A stretch of 64,000 nt of DNA from Silvimonas amylolytica (GTDB lineage: Bacteria > Pseudomonadota > Gammaproteobacteria > Burkholderiales > Chitinibacteraceae), in contig NZ_BMLY01000001.1 of assembly GCF_014645555.1 (NCBI RefSeq), forward strand, positions 1,181,427 to 1,245,426, given 5' to 3'. Positions 45,068 to 54,515 of the stretch are shown here, piece by piece. The stretch's first letter is position 1. Every line of letters begins with the position of its first letter. Position numbers and translations under genes: made by a program. The notes beneath the pieces are model-generated. The model was not told where the DNA came from, made no database searches, and saw only the letters and a list, made by a program, of their open reading frames with translations.

Positions 45068-46144
45068 CTAACCCAACGTCGGGCTGATCACGCCGGTTAA
45101 CAGCAACACCGTTTGCAATATGCCAAACAACGCAATCGCCCCGGCCCCGGCCCAGGACAAACCCCGTTGCCAACCACGCCGATGGCCATGCGCGGGCGCC
45201 AGTCGATTCACGCCCATGGCACCAAGGCTGATCAGTGAGACGGTGATCGCTACGCCCGCCGCCATTGCAAACGTAGACACAACACCAGTCAGAAAAATGC
45301 CGTTGGCCAGGCAGAATATGAGCACCAGGATCGCGCCCGTACAGGGCCGCAAGCCCACGGCGGCACCCGCCAGAGCCATCTGCCGCCAGTTACGCGCGGC
45401 ACGCTCTGGCGCGGTAGCCCGGTAAACCATCTTGCTGTTGGCACCGCCGCCCGATTTGCGCCGCAGCGGAGTATGCATGGCGCCCGCTTTGAGCACCTGC
45501 GGTTTTTCCGGCTCACAACCGCAGGTATCCAGCCCGTGTGCCAGGCGCCACACCATCAATAAACCCATGCCACCCAGAATGGCATAACTGACTGTTTCCA
45601 GCGTGGCCGCGTGGTTAAGAATGCTGAGCGATGTATTTCCCAGCAATGCGGCCAGGCCCCCCACCAGCGCAATCGCACACAGTGCCTGCACCGTCGCGGC
45701 CCATGCGCTCAAGGCCACGCCATGCAGAATGCGCGCCCGCTGCGTCAGAAAATAACTGCCAATCACCACTTTGCCATGGCCTGGCCCCGCAGCGTGCAGG
45801 ACGCCATAAACAAAAGACACCAGCACGATCAGCCACAAAGCAGTGGAACTACCGGTCTGCCGGCTTTGCTGTAACGCACTCCGCAAGATGGCGTTGAGCT
45901 TGCTTTGCCAAATCACTAACTGGCCGATCACAGCGCGCGCCGGCGCAGGTAATGACGAGATCGTTTGTTCCGGATTGGCCACCACCGGCGCGGCAACGGC
46001 CATGCTGGCGGCGGGCGTGGATGCGGCCTGCGCCGGCACAACCGGCCGTCCAAAGTAATCCACCGCCATGGCGGGTTGAACCCAGGCTAGAACAACCAGC
46101 GCCAACAAGGCCAGCAGGCGGCGCCATGGTTTGAGTGCAAACAT
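45068..46144 (-). CDS. NicO/RcnA-family nickel/cobalt transporter
   Basis: 358 aa. An N-terminal signal-like helix, then a NicO membrane domain with VLHAAGPGHGKVVIGSYFL (the HAxxPGHxK-type motif of the family), a Cys-rich cytoplasmic loop (LDTCGCEPEKP), and GLRPCTGAILVLIF. Members export or import Ni2+ or Co2+. ATG 46144 shares its A with the TGA of the DUF1007 gene (TGATG). Metal and direction of transport are not decided by sequence. Confidence 0.85.
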   Translation of the reverse strand: MFALKPWRRLLALLALVVLAWVQPAMAVDYFGRPVVPAQAASTPAASMAVAAPVVANPEQTISSLPAPARAVIGQLVIWQSKLNAILRSALQQSRQTGSSTALWLIVLVSFVYGVLHAAGPGHGKVVIGSYFLTQRARILHGVALSAWAATVQALCAIALVGGLAALLGNTSLSILNHAATLETVSYAILGGMGLLMVWRLAHGLDTCGCEPEKPQVLKAGAMHTPLRRKSGGGANSKMVYRATAPERAARNWRQMALAGAAVGLRPCTGAILVLIFCLANGIFLTGVVSTFAMAAGVAITVSLISLGAMGVNRLAPAHGHRRGWQRGLSWAGAGAIALFGILQTVLLLTGVISPTLG

Positions 46145-46785
46145 CAGCAGATCACCTTCCACACGAGCGGGTTCACTGAGCCATAGAAGATCGGGTGGGC
46201 GTGGTCTTCGAACGACTCGAGTTTGCAGCTCCCCACGCCATCGCCGGTGAGCGCAACGGAGGTTGGTTTGGTCGGTTCGTAGTCCACAAAGTACGATTCA
46301 TCGTAAAAACCCAGTGTCACCCGGCCCTGATGCGGATCGACCGGGCGCTCCAGCGGCAGCGTGAACTCATACACCATCTTGTTGCCTTCCAGCTTTGCGA
46401 CAAAGTCCGTGGGCGATTTGACGTTGACGGGGGTTTTCTCAATAAAAACGTGCTGGAAGTAGCCATAGTTCTGCAGATTATCAAAGCCACCCTTCTTCAC
46501 CCTGGCCGCTTCAGCCTTCGTGAGCGGCTTACCCGGCTTGTGGTCTTTGGCAACATCGCCCAGCACCGCTGTGGTGAAGTCTTCATCAAAGACCCAGCGC
46601 TCTTTGAGCGATTCGATCTTGCCCTGTTTGAACTGCACGGCCACGTCATACGTGACCCAGACATGCGGGTGCGCCTGCGCCAGCACAGGAAAGAACAACG
46701 TGGCCAGCGGCCAGCAACGGGACAAGCGAGGCATAAAGGGTGCGATCAACCAGAGAACGTCAACAAAACCGCAAGCAGAGGTCAT
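46144..46785 (-). CDS. DUF1007 family exported protein
   Basis: 213 aa. A hydrophobic signal segment ends at VLAQAHPHVWV, the conserved mature N-terminus of DUF1007 proteins, with HPHVW a possible N-terminal metal site. Other family features: RWVFDEDFTTAVL, QNYGYFQHVF, GFYDESYFVDYE. The gene is regularly paired with NicO transporters, as here with a 1-bp overlap; a periplasmic metal-handling role is inferred. ATG 46734 is an alternative start giving a shorter signal. Confidence 0.85.
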   Translation of the reverse strand: MTSACGFVDVLWLIAPFMPRLSRCWPLATLFFPVLAQAHPHVWVTYDVAVQFKQGKIESLKERWVFDEDFTTAVLGDVAKDHKPGKPLTKAEAARVKKGGFDNLQNYGYFQHVFIEKTPVNVKSPTDFVAKLEGNKMVYEFTLPLERPVDPHQGRVTLGFYDESYFVDYEPTKPTSVALTGDGVGSCKLESFEDHAHPIFYGSVNPLVWKVIC

Positions 46786-46856
46786 TTAACGGCCAGAATC
46801 GCCAGCCGATGACACTACCGGCGCGCCAGTCTAGCGCCATCTTGCAAGGCCAAATA

Positions 46857-46884
46857 AAAAAAGCGGCCGGAAGGCCGCTTTTTT
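46857..46884. terminator. Bidirectional terminator after pyk
   Basis: AAAAAAGCGGCC (46857-46868) and GGCCGCTTTTTT (46873-46884) pair around GGAA. The leftward side ends pyk transcription. Confidence 0.9.
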
Positions 46885-46903
46885 AAGGGGAATGCCGTTC
46901 GCC

Positions 46904-48343
46904 TTAGCGCGTACGACGCTCGCCCACTTTCACGATCTTCAGGCTGTTAGTGCTGCCGCCCAGGCCAACCACATCGCCATAGGTGAACACCACCAGGTCG
47001 CCCTGCTGGACCACGCCACGCTGAATCAGTTCCAGCTCTGCGCGGATCAACAGCGCTTCCTGGTTCGCGTTTTCGTACGACATGATGAACGGGTAAACAT
47101 CGCGGAACAGCGCCAGACGCGCGTAGGTATCGGCTTCCGGGGTCAGCGCGTAAACCGGTACGCCGCTGATAAAGCGCGACAGCCACAGGGCCGAAGCGCC
47201 CGATTGGGTCAGCGCGGCGATCGCTTTGACCTTGAGGTGACCGGCAGCGAACAGTGCAGCCATGGCGACGGACTGGTCGATACGGGTGAAGTCACCTTGC
47301 TTGAGCACTTCATCACTGATGCGGGTGTCTTGCGATTTTTCAGCTTCAAGACAGATACGGGCCATGGCTTCCACGGTCTCGACCGGGAACTTGCCGCTGG
47401 CGGATTCGGCCGACAACATCACGGCATCGGTGCCATCGAGCACAGCGTTGGCCACGTCAGACACTTCCGCACGGGTCGGCACCGGGCTGCTGATCATGGA
47501 TTCCATCATCTGCGTAGCGGTGATGGTCAGCTTGTTCTTGCGGCGTGCGGCCTTGATCATCTTCTTTTGCAGGGCCGGCACTGCAGCATCGCCGACTTCA
47601 ACAGCCAGGTCACCACGCGCCACCATGATGCCGTCAGAAGCATCCAGGATTTCTTCCAGGTTGGTAATGGCTTCAGTGCGTTCGATCTTGGCGATCAACA
47701 GCGCCTTGCTACCGGCAGCGCGCAACAGGGTGCGGGCCATGTACATGTCAGCACCACTCTTGGGGAAAGACACCGCCACGTAATCAGCCTTGATCACGGC
47801 AGCAGTCTTGATGTCTTCCATGTCCTTGGCAGTCAGCGCCGGGGCGGTCAGGCCACCACCTTGCTGGTTGATACCCTTGTTGTTGGACAGAATGCCGCCC
47901 ACTTTCACACGGGTGTGTACTTCGCTGCCCAGCACTTCGGTGACTTCCAGCACAATGCGGCCGTCATCCAGCAACAGGATTGCACCCGGCGAGACATCGT
48001 TCGGCAGCTCTTTGTAGTCCAGACCGACGCGGTCAATGTTACCGAGGCCGTCAAACGCAGCATCCAGGATGAACGCAGCACCGTTCTGCAGATCCACCTT
48101 GCCGTCTTCAAACTTGCGCACGCGGATTTTGGGACCTTGCAGGTCAACCAGGATCGCCAGCGGCGAATTGGCCTTGCCGGCTTCCTGGCGCACCAGTTCT
48201 GCACGGTCCATATGATCTTGCGCGGTGCCGTGAGAGAAATTCAGACGCACCATGTTCACGCCGGCGCTCACGAGGCGGCCCAGCGTAGCTGCGTCGTTGG
48301 AAGCCGGGCCCAGCGTGGCTACGATTTTTGTGCTGCGTTGCAT
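46904..48343 (-). CDS. pyk: Pyruvate kinase
   Basis: 479 aa. Transfers phosphate from phosphoenolpyruvate to ADP in glycolysis. Clear motifs: TKIVATLGPAS, NMVRLNFSHG, IAKIERTEAI with the catalytic Lys region, MVARGDLAVEVG, and TITATQMMESMI. B domain and C-terminal allosteric domain are present. ATG 48343 has AGGAG upstream; an in-frame start at 48376 lacks family similarity. No other glycolytic gene is adjacent. Confidence 0.96.
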   Translation of the reverse strand: MQRSTKIVATLGPASNDAATLGRLVSAGVNMVRLNFSHGTAQDHMDRAELVRQEAGKANSPLAILVDLQGPKIRVRKFEDGKVDLQNGAAFILDAAFDGLGNIDRVGLDYKELPNDVSPGAILLLDDGRIVLEVTEVLGSEVHTRVKVGGILSNNKGINQQGGGLTAPALTAKDMEDIKTAAVIKADYVAVSFPKSGADMYMARTLLRAAGSKALLIAKIERTEAITNLEEILDASDGIMVARGDLAVEVGDAAVPALQKKMIKAARRKNKLTITATQMMESMISSPVPTRAEVSDVANAVLDGTDAVMLSAESASGKFPVETVEAMARICLEAEKSQDTRISDEVLKQGDFTRIDQSVAMAALFAAGHLKVKAIAALTQSGASALWLSRFISGVPVYALTPEADTYARLALFRDVYPFIMSYENANQEALLIRAELELIQRGVVQQGDLVVFTYGDVVGLGGSTNSLKIVKVGERRTR

Positions 48344-48555
48344 GCAATTCACTCCTGTCTCTGATCGAGAGATCACTGTTGTTCTGCTGCTGTTGCAAAT
48401 CGGGATAGATCAGGCTAGCCGCTGGGACAGGACTGGCACCCCTGTCCGGCATGGCTAGTCAATACGAAGCTGAAGGGGTATGCAATACCCATATTGATTT
48501 ATGTCGCTTGTGGCGTGTGGGCACGCACCGCATGTCGGCGCGATCAATGGTCAGG

Positions 48556-48630
48556 TGGTGTCCCCAGCAGGAATCGAACCTGCAACTAGCCCTTAGGAGG
48601 GGCTCGTTATATCCATTTAACTATGGAGAC
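48556..48630 (-). tRNA. tRNA-Arg (CCT anticodon)
   Basis: The reverse strand starts GTCTCCATAGTTAAATGG and has anticodon stem AGCCC/GGGCT with loop CTCCTAA, anticodon CCT; T loop GTTCGATTC; encoded CCA (48556-48558). Reads the rare Arg codon AGG. Confidence 0.95.
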
Positions 48631-48932
48631 ATGCCAGACAACCAAAACCCGCTATCTCCATGAACTACTTGCAAAAAAGCTGGTTCAACGGGGTTATTCG
48701 AGCGGGCAGCCTTATGGCTTTTATCCCGCGCCTTCTGGTCGTTTCCACGTGCCGAACGTCATGTTCCAGGCAGTGGCAAATCAGGACCACCACCGGCATG
48801 TACTCCCGGCAATGGCCCGCATTATACCGATTGGCGCGGGATGGCGGGCAAGTGTTGGTGGCCGATCAGCCTCTGTGTTGACTTTCGCCAGGTGACTGGT
48901 TGACCTTAGACATACAAGCTGTACTTTCTATT
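48631..48932. other. Intergenic region beside tRNA-Arg
   Basis: No gene I can support. A leftward TATAAT (48821-48826) with TTGCCC 19 bp upstream (48846-48851) is a possible, rather distant promoter for the tRNA, giving a leader of about 180 nt. I see no attachment-site repeat or integrase remnant. Confidence 0.4.
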
Positions 48933-49412
48933 TTAGGAAATGTCTTGGTCCAGGCGACGCTGTCGGCATCGCGCCAAATACAAGTAGTACACAAGGCCCG
49001 CAAAACCTACGATCAGCGCCAGGGGCAACGCCCCCATGAACCTCTCTGAGGTCGACATAAGTGGCCCTGCATCCTCAGTCGCAGTATCAGGCACGCGCAT
49101 CAGCACCGGTATCAGTGCCAGCATCGTCAAAATCGCACCAGAAACCCAGTACAGCCAGGATTGCAGTTGCAAACGCACGGCCACCACCACACCCAAAACA
49201 AACGGGATGCAAGTCAGGAAAAGGGTGGTGATCCAGGCAATGGCACTCATCAGCATAGTCATGAGGGCAAGATGCATCGCTTTGACCGCCACGGTGTTAT
49301 TGGTCGCGCTTTCAAAGTTGCCGCTGATCACGTCCGGAAGCTGGAGGGCGATGACAGAACCAAATGCGGCTGTCGTCACGGCCAGCAAATATCCGACAAA
49401 ATACTCTCCCAA
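48933..49412 (-). CDS. Four-helix membrane protein of unknown function
   Basis: 159 aa. Four hydrophobic segments (about 5-25, 45-70, 75-105, 125-148) with a basic C-terminus (ARCRQRRLDQD), consistent with an inner-membrane protein. No family recognised. It lies alone between a tRNA and an NHL lipoprotein gene. Coding status is supported by the regular spacing of helices but not by a known domain. Confidence 0.55.
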   Translation of the reverse strand: MGEYFVGYLLAVTTAAFGSVIALQLPDVISGNFESATNNTVAVKAMHLALMTMLMSAIAWITTLFLTCIPFVLGVVVAVRLQLQSWLYWVSGAILTMLALIPVLMRVPDTATEDAGPLMSTSERFMGALPLALIVGFAGLVYYLYLARCRQRRLDQDIS

Positions 49413-49507
49413 CCTGGATTCCTCTGGTGGGAGTTCGTCTGGATCCAGCAGGCGGGTAGTCCTTTCAGATCATCAGAAACATCTTGCTGATTGAGTGGCT
49501 GACGCGG

Positions 49508-49531
49508 TAAAGCCCTGGCAAACCAGGGCTT
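49508..49531 (-). terminator. Hairpin downstream of NHL gene
   Basis: AAAGCCCTGG (49508-49517) and CCAGGGCTTT (49522-49531) form a 10-bp stem 29 bp after the NHL gene stop on the reverse strand. The T run is short, so strength is uncertain. Confidence 0.55.
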
Positions 49532-49559
49532 TACCCGCTCTGGGGTACCAAGCTCAGCC

Positions 49560-50903
49560 TTACTGGGTGGGTGAAATCCTGCGAATGGCACCACTCTGGA
49601 TTTCCACCACGTACAAATTCCCCTGCGCATCCAGCGTCAGTTGCTCTGGCCCTTGAAAGGCCGCCGCGCTGCCGATGCCGTCAATCACAGCAGATTGCCC
49701 GCTACCCGCAAGCGTAGTGACAACCCCATTCCGTGAAATCCGCCTGATTGCATTATTGGAGAAATCCGACACATAAATCGTTCCGTTCTGATCAACGACA
49801 ACACCCGTGACGCCATTAAACGCGGCATCCGGACCGGTACCGTCTGCAAACCCCGGCAGATCACGCCCCGCAATTGTGGTCACCGCGCCTGCCGGGGTCA
49901 CTTTTCGCAAACGCCCCACATTCAGCTCACCGACGTACAAATTGCCATCCGGACCCATCGCCAGCGTACGTGGATAAGTGAACGATGCCGCAGCGCCTGT
50001 ACCATCCTGGCTCACAGCAGTGCCCGATCCCGCCAGCGTGCTCACGGTGCCATCGGGCGTGATTTTGCGGATACGCAAATTGCGGGTGTCCGCCACATAA
50101 ACGTTCCCGGCATCATCCACAGCCACACCTTGGGGCTGGTCAAATGAGGCATGAGCACCCTGCCCGTCCTGAAAAGAATACGAGCCATCTCCGGCAAGGG
50201 TCGACACGGCACCAGACGCCGAGATTTTACGGATCATCGAATTACCGCGATCCGCGACATACATATTCCCCTGCTTATCCAGAGCCAAGCCGACCGGAGC
50301 GAAAAACTGGCTATTGAGGCGAGGGCCGTCTAGCCACCCTTCCGTGACCAGGGCTGGGTACCCGGAACTACCCGGAACCCACGTCTGAAATCCACCAGCC
50401 CATGGTTGTACTTGCCCAATGGAATTCACCGAATAAATGATGTCGCTCGTGAAGTCGCTGACATAAAAGCTACCGTCAGCGGCCAGTACAAGACCCTGAG
50501 CATTCTGGAAAGCCCCAGGTCCTGCCACTGTGGTCACCTGCGCCTTTGCGGCCACGCAGTTGAGTTGAATACTACTGACATCTGCATTGGCTGTGCCGTT
50601 TTGCTGGCTTACGCTGCAAGAAGCCCAGAGCGGTTGCCTGGTGATCATGACTGCATAAGCAGCCCCTTTACCCACGGTTGCCGGAAAACTGAAGCTCCCG
50701 TTGGCTGAAACGGTCGTGGTATCCCCATTGCTGTTTTGCAGGACCACCGGCTCGCCATCCGGCAAACCACTGGCTACACCGCCCACCTTGTAACCCGAGG
50801 CCGGGGCGTCGGTTTCTGTACCGCCTCCCCCACCACAGGCAGACAACAAGCTCATCAGGCTGACAACGCACAGGGCCTGTGCGCCACTTTTTATTGTTTT
50901 CAT
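49560..50903 (-). CDS. NHL-repeat lipoprotein
   Basis: 447 aa. Lipoprotein signal with lipobox LLSAC followed by a Gly spacer (CGGGGG). Residues about 30-100 form a Carboxypeptidase-regulatory-like or big-fold segment, then at least five NHL repeats build a beta-propeller (for example GNMYVADRGNSMIRKISASG, GNVYVADTRNLRIRKITPDG, GTIYVSDFSNNAIRRISRNG), each followed by VSTLAG-like strands. Such propellers bind proteins or sugars; the partner is unknown. ATG 50903 places the signal first. Divergent from a Tat-exported peptidase. Confidence 0.85.
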   Translation of the reverse strand: MKTIKSGAQALCVVSLMSLLSACGGGGGTETDAPASGYKVGGVASGLPDGEPVVLQNSNGDTTTVSANGSFSFPATVGKGAAYAVMITRQPLWASCSVSQQNGTANADVSSIQLNCVAAKAQVTTVAGPGAFQNAQGLVLAADGSFYVSDFTSDIIYSVNSIGQVQPWAGGFQTWVPGSSGYPALVTEGWLDGPRLNSQFFAPVGLALDKQGNMYVADRGNSMIRKISASGAVSTLAGDGSYSFQDGQGAHASFDQPQGVAVDDAGNVYVADTRNLRIRKITPDGTVSTLAGSGTAVSQDGTGAAASFTYPRTLAMGPDGNLYVGELNVGRLRKVTPAGAVTTIAGRDLPGFADGTGPDAAFNGVTGVVVDQNGTIYVSDFSNNAIRRISRNGVVTTLAGSGQSAVIDGIGSAAAFQGPEQLTLDAQGNLYVVEIQSGAIRRISPTQ

Positions 50904-51273
50904 TTCTTTACGTCCATTCTTTTTGGTGATGTATTTTTTTGTCACAGCCACATGTCCAGCCTCGGGCCATGCCATATGCATCAAGGGCTCCCCACCCTTG
51001 TGCTACAAGGCGGCAACGCTAGCAGCAAACGCGCGTTTGAATCCAGCCACGGCCGATGTTGTGTCGATTTATGTACGAAACGTTGCCAGAAAAGCACAAC
51101 AGCCGACAGACACCCGTCAAAACACGCTATTCGTCATGCTGGTCGCATACGAAAACAAACCGTACGCTGCATCTTGTCGTCATCCCCACCGTCCCCTGCC
51201 CGTTAATTGGCATACCACAAGCATCGCTTTATCTGGCGATACGGATGAACGTCCCGTCACACAGGAGCACAAC
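50904..51273. other. Intergenic region between divergent NHL and S9 peptidase genes
   Basis: 370 bp. The frame of the peptidase remains open upstream to 50923, but the residues show no signal peptide and the true start is supported by CAGGAG before 51274. I see no clear palindrome or promoter here. Confidence 0.5.
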
Positions 51274-53454
51274 ATGGCAAGTGAAGGCTGGCAGCGCAGA
51301 GATGTTTTAAAAATCCTGGGTGCAATGCCCTTGCTCACCAGCTTGCCGACGTGGGCGGCGATCGCACGGCCACCCGCCGCCCGGATCAAACCTGTGACCG
51401 AGACGCTGTGGGGTGTGCAGATCACAGACCCGTACCGCTGGATGGAAAACACGGATTCGCCGGAATGGCAGCATTGGCTCAAAGGCCAGGGGCAGTATGC
51501 GCGGCAAGTGCTTGATGGCATCCCGGGCCGGGCGGCGCTAGCCCGGCGCATGTCTGAATTGTCGGGCGGCGCGGAGTCACCCAGTACCGTCATTCCGGTG
51601 CCGGGGCGGGTGTTTTATTCCAAACGCCCGAAAAACGGCGACAACTTCAAGCTGTACGTACGCAATGAGGGCGAGACCACCGAGCGCTTGCTGATCGACC
51701 CGACGACCGTTCAGATTGAAGGCTCGCATATGGCGCTGGACTGGTGGCAACCCTCGCCCAATGGCAAGTACGTGGCCTACGGGATGTCCAAAGCGGGGTC
51801 AGAGCATTCGGTCCTGCGGGTACTGGATGTTGAAACCGGCACAAATCTGTCTGAAGAGATCGATCGCACCCTGCAAGCCGGCCCCGCCTGGCTGCCGGAT
51901 AGCAGTGGTTTTTTCTACAACCGCCTTGCCGCCGGCCGCAAGCGGACCGATCTCAACGCCATGCAAGACAGCGTGAACTGGTTACACATGCTGGGTACAC
52001 CGGCCAGTGAGGACAAGCGCATGCTGGCCGCTAACCAATGGCCGGGTGTTGCAGTCGATGCGCTGGAATTCCCCTACATACTGACCGATCCGGCCTCTGA
52101 TTACGTACTGGCGGTATCGATGGGCGGCGTGCGCCTGGCCAACCCCTGGTACAGCGCCAGATTGAGTGATTTGCTGGCGGGCAAGCCTGACTGGCGCAAA
52201 ATTTGCGATATCGCCGACGATGTGGAGACCGTACTCCAGCAAGGCGATCAACTGTATTTGCAGAGCACGCATGGCGCCGCGCAAAACGGCCAGATCTTGC
52301 GGGTGAATGCAGCGACACCGGACATCAAGGGCGCACAGGTTGTGGTGCCTGCCAGTGATCGCATCATCAGCGGCGTCACCCTGGCCAAAGAGGGTTTGTA
52401 TCTGCAAATGATGGATGGCGGTTACAACACCCTCAGCCGGGTCGACAGCAACGGCAAGGTCATCAACATCCCGCTGCCGTATGAAGGTTCGCTTGATGGC
52501 CTCAGTGCAACATCAACGGTGGATGGCATCTGGATGATCGGTGCCAGTTGGCTGATCCCGGTTACCGTATTCCGCTATGACCCGGCCACCGGCCAGATCA
52601 GCGATACCGGGCTGGTCTCGCAACCGGATGTAGATCTCTCTCCCTATGAAGCGCATCGCACGTTTGCGATTGCCCGTGATGGCACGCGAGTGCCGCTCTC
52701 GATCGTCGCCCCAAAAGGCCTCAAGCGTGACGGCAAGAACCCGACGGTGGTTCAAGCATACGGATCTTACCAGGTGGTCAGTTCACCTTATTTCTCTACG
52801 CGTTTCATCTCTTTTCTGGAACAGGGGGGCGTCATGGTCACGGCGCATGTTCGCGGGGGTGGCGAATACGGCAAGCGCTGGTGGCAAGCTGGCAAAGGCC
52901 CCAACAAACCCAACACCTGGCGCGATTTGATCGATTGCTGCAAGCAGCTGATCAAAGATGGCTGGACCGATAGCCATCACCTGGCCATTGAAGGTGGCTC
53001 TGCCGGCGGCATCACGGTCGGCCGCGCCATGACTGAAGCACCTGAACTGTTTGCGGTGGTGGTGTCAGATGTGGGTGCCTCAAACCCCGTGCGCATGGAG
53101 TTCTCGCCCAACGGGCCAGACAACATTGACGAGTTTGGCACGATCAAGAACAAAGCGGGTTTCAAGGATTTGCTGGCCATGGACTCCACCCAGCATGTGA
53201 AGAACGGCGTGAAGTATCCGGCAGTGCTGCTGACCACCGGCGTGAACGATCCGCGCGTGGCGCCCTGGGAAGTCGGCAAAATGACTGCACGCCTGCAAAA
53301 GGCCAGTACCTCGGGCAAACCCGTTCTTTTGAGTGTGGATTACGATGCCGGCCATGGTCTTGGGTCTTCACGCACGCAGATGGATAACGATCTGGCCGAC
53401 GAATATGCATTCATTTTCTGGCAGACCGGCATAAAGGCATTCCAGCCGCACTGA
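51274..53454 (+). CDS. Prolyl oligopeptidase family (S9) serine peptidase, Tat-exported
   Basis: 726 aa. The N-terminus RRDVLKILGAMPLLTSL is a twin-arginine signal, so the enzyme is exported folded. An N-terminal seven-bladed propeller domain (about 90-450; starts near ITDPYRWMEN) precedes the alpha/beta hydrolase with catalytic Ser in EGGSAGGITVG (about 574), Asp in NDPRVAPWE (about 658) and His in DAGHGLGSS (about 693). Cleaves after Pro in short peptides in characterised relatives. ATG 51274 has a good CAGGAG. Probably periplasmic. Confidence 0.92.
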   Translation: MASEGWQRRDVLKILGAMPLLTSLPTWAAIARPPAARIKPVTETLWGVQITDPYRWMENTDSPEWQHWLKGQGQYARQVLDGIPGRAALARRMSELSGGAESPSTVIPVPGRVFYSKRPKNGDNFKLYVRNEGETTERLLIDPTTVQIEGSHMALDWWQPSPNGKYVAYGMSKAGSEHSVLRVLDVETGTNLSEEIDRTLQAGPAWLPDSSGFFYNRLAAGRKRTDLNAMQDSVNWLHMLGTPASEDKRMLAANQWPGVAVDALEFPYILTDPASDYVLAVSMGGVRLANPWYSARLSDLLAGKPDWRKICDIADDVETVLQQGDQLYLQSTHGAAQNGQILRVNAATPDIKGAQVVVPASDRIISGVTLAKEGLYLQMMDGGYNTLSRVDSNGKVINIPLPYEGSLDGLSATSTVDGIWMIGASWLIPVTVFRYDPATGQISDTGLVSQPDVDLSPYEAHRTFAIARDGTRVPLSIVAPKGLKRDGKNPTVVQAYGSYQVVSSPYFSTRFISFLEQGGVMVTAHVRGGGEYGKRWWQAGKGPNKPNTWRDLIDCCKQLIKDGWTDSHHLAIEGGSAGGITVGRAMTEAPELFAVVVSDVGASNPVRMEFSPNGPDNIDEFGTIKNKAGFKDLLAMDSTQHVKNGVKYPAVLLTTGVNDPRVAPWEVGKMTARLQKASTSGKPVLLSVDYDAGHGLGSSRTQMDNDLADEYAFIFWQTGIKAFQPH

Positions 53455-53535
53455 GCGCGCCGCTTGAGGTAGCATGACAACGCCCGCCTGGTTCGACTGT
53501 GCGGGCGTTTCTCCCTTGGCATCCAGACCCAAATC

Positions 53536-53967
53536 ATGACCGTCACCATTTATCACAACCCATCCTGCGGAACATCCCGCAATACGTTGGCGATGATCCG
53601 CAACGCCGGGATCGAACCGCAGATCATTCTCTACTTGCAGACGCCACCAGATCGCGCGCAATTAACGACATTGCTCGCCGCCATGGCAATCACCCCACGG
53701 GCATTGCTGCGCAAAAAAGGCGAAGTATATGAGTCTTTGCAGCTGGCTAATGCGGAACTCAGCAACGATCAATTGATAGATGCCATGCTGGCTCATCCCA
53801 TCCTGATCGAGCGCCCGATTGTGGTCACGCCGCTGGGTACGCGGCTGTGCAGACCCTCTGAACGGGTGCTCGATATTCTGCCTGCGCCACAACAAGGCCC
53901 GTTTGCCAAAGAAGATGGCGAAGTGGTCATTGATGCTAATGGTCAGCGCGTCGCCCCCAAGGCCTGA
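53536..53967 (+). CDS. arsC: ArsC-family arsenate reductase (glutaredoxin type)
   Basis: 143 aa. The catalytic Cys lies in HNPSCGTSRNTL (about residue 12), and the conserved Arg residues are in IERPIVV and RLCRPSERV, as in E. coli plasmid ArsC. It reduces arsenate to arsenite using glutathione and glutaredoxin. No ars operon partners (arsR, arsB) are adjacent, so a role in arsenic resistance is only inferred. ogt follows after 8 bp. Confidence 0.88.
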   Translation: MTVTIYHNPSCGTSRNTLAMIRNAGIEPQIILYLQTPPDRAQLTTLLAAMAITPRALLRKKGEVYESLQLANAELSNDQLIDAMLAHPILIERPIVVTPLGTRLCRPSERVLDILPAPQQGPFAKEDGEVVIDANGQRVAPKA

Positions 53968-53975
53968 GCACGCGC

Positions 53976-54515
53976 GTGAACCATTTTGCGCCGATTGCGC
54001 GCCATACATTTGAGACGCGGCTTGGGCAGATGATTGCCTGCGCCACGGAGCGCGGACTGTGCCTGGTGGAATTTGCCGAGCGCCCGATCCTGGTCAAAGA
54101 GTACGCAGATCTGAGCCGCTTGCTATCGAGGCCCCTGATCGACGCCCCGCATGAGTACACGCAAGAAGCTGAGCGCCAGATGAATGCCTGGTTCGCTGGC
54201 GAGCGTCTGGATTTTGATCTGCCACTGGATCTGCCCGGCACCGCGTTTCAGCAACAAGTATGGCAAGCACTACTGGCCTTGCCTTACGGCACTACATCCA
54301 GCTACCAGCAGCAGGCAGAGCGAATCGGCCGGCCCGATGCCGCACGTGCAGTCGGGGCCGCCAATGGTCAGAACCGGCTGGCGGTGATCGTGCCCTGTCA
54401 CCGGGTCTTTGCCAAAAATGGCGATCTGACTGGCTACGGCGGTGGCATCGAACGCAAGCGCTGGTTGCTGGCGCACGAAGCGGCTTGCCTCGCGCGCCAG
54501 CAAAACCCCACCTGA
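53976..54515 (+). CDS. ogt: Methylated-DNA--protein-cysteine methyltransferase Ogt
   Basis: 179 aa from GTG. Repairs O6-alkylguanine by transferring the alkyl group to its own Cys in IVPCHRV. The C-terminal domain has the winged-helix sequence PYGTTSSYQQQAERIGRPDAARAVGAANGQN and the active-site loop GDLTGYGGGIERKRWLL. The N-terminal domain is short, as in Ogt. It follows arsC closely and its stop abuts the stop of the convergent DMT exporter gene. Confidence 0.94.
   Translation: MNHFAPIARHTFETRLGQMIACATERGLCLVEFAERPILVKEYADLSRLLSRPLIDAPHEYTQEAERQMNAWFAGERLDFDLPLDLPGTAFQQQVWQALLALPYGTTSSYQQQAERIGRPDAARAVGAANGQNRLAVIVPCHRVFAKNGDLTGYGGGIERKRWLLAHEAACLARQQNPT

Noticed and set aside
46892-48364. 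490-codon open frame antisense to pyk
   Set aside because: Shadow of a strongly conserved gene on the opposite strand; translation is His/Gln/Val-rich without any domain.
48476-48490. Palindrome GGGTATGCAATACCC between pyk and tRNA-Arg
   Set aside because: Six-bp arms with no T run and no clear promoter near; could be chance.
48623-48895. 90-codon rightward frame beside tRNA-Arg
   Set aside because: Starts inside the tRNA gene, has no recognisable domain or ribosome-binding site.
50923-51273. N-terminal extension of the S9 peptidase
   Set aside because: It would bury the twin-arginine signal 120 residues inside the protein.
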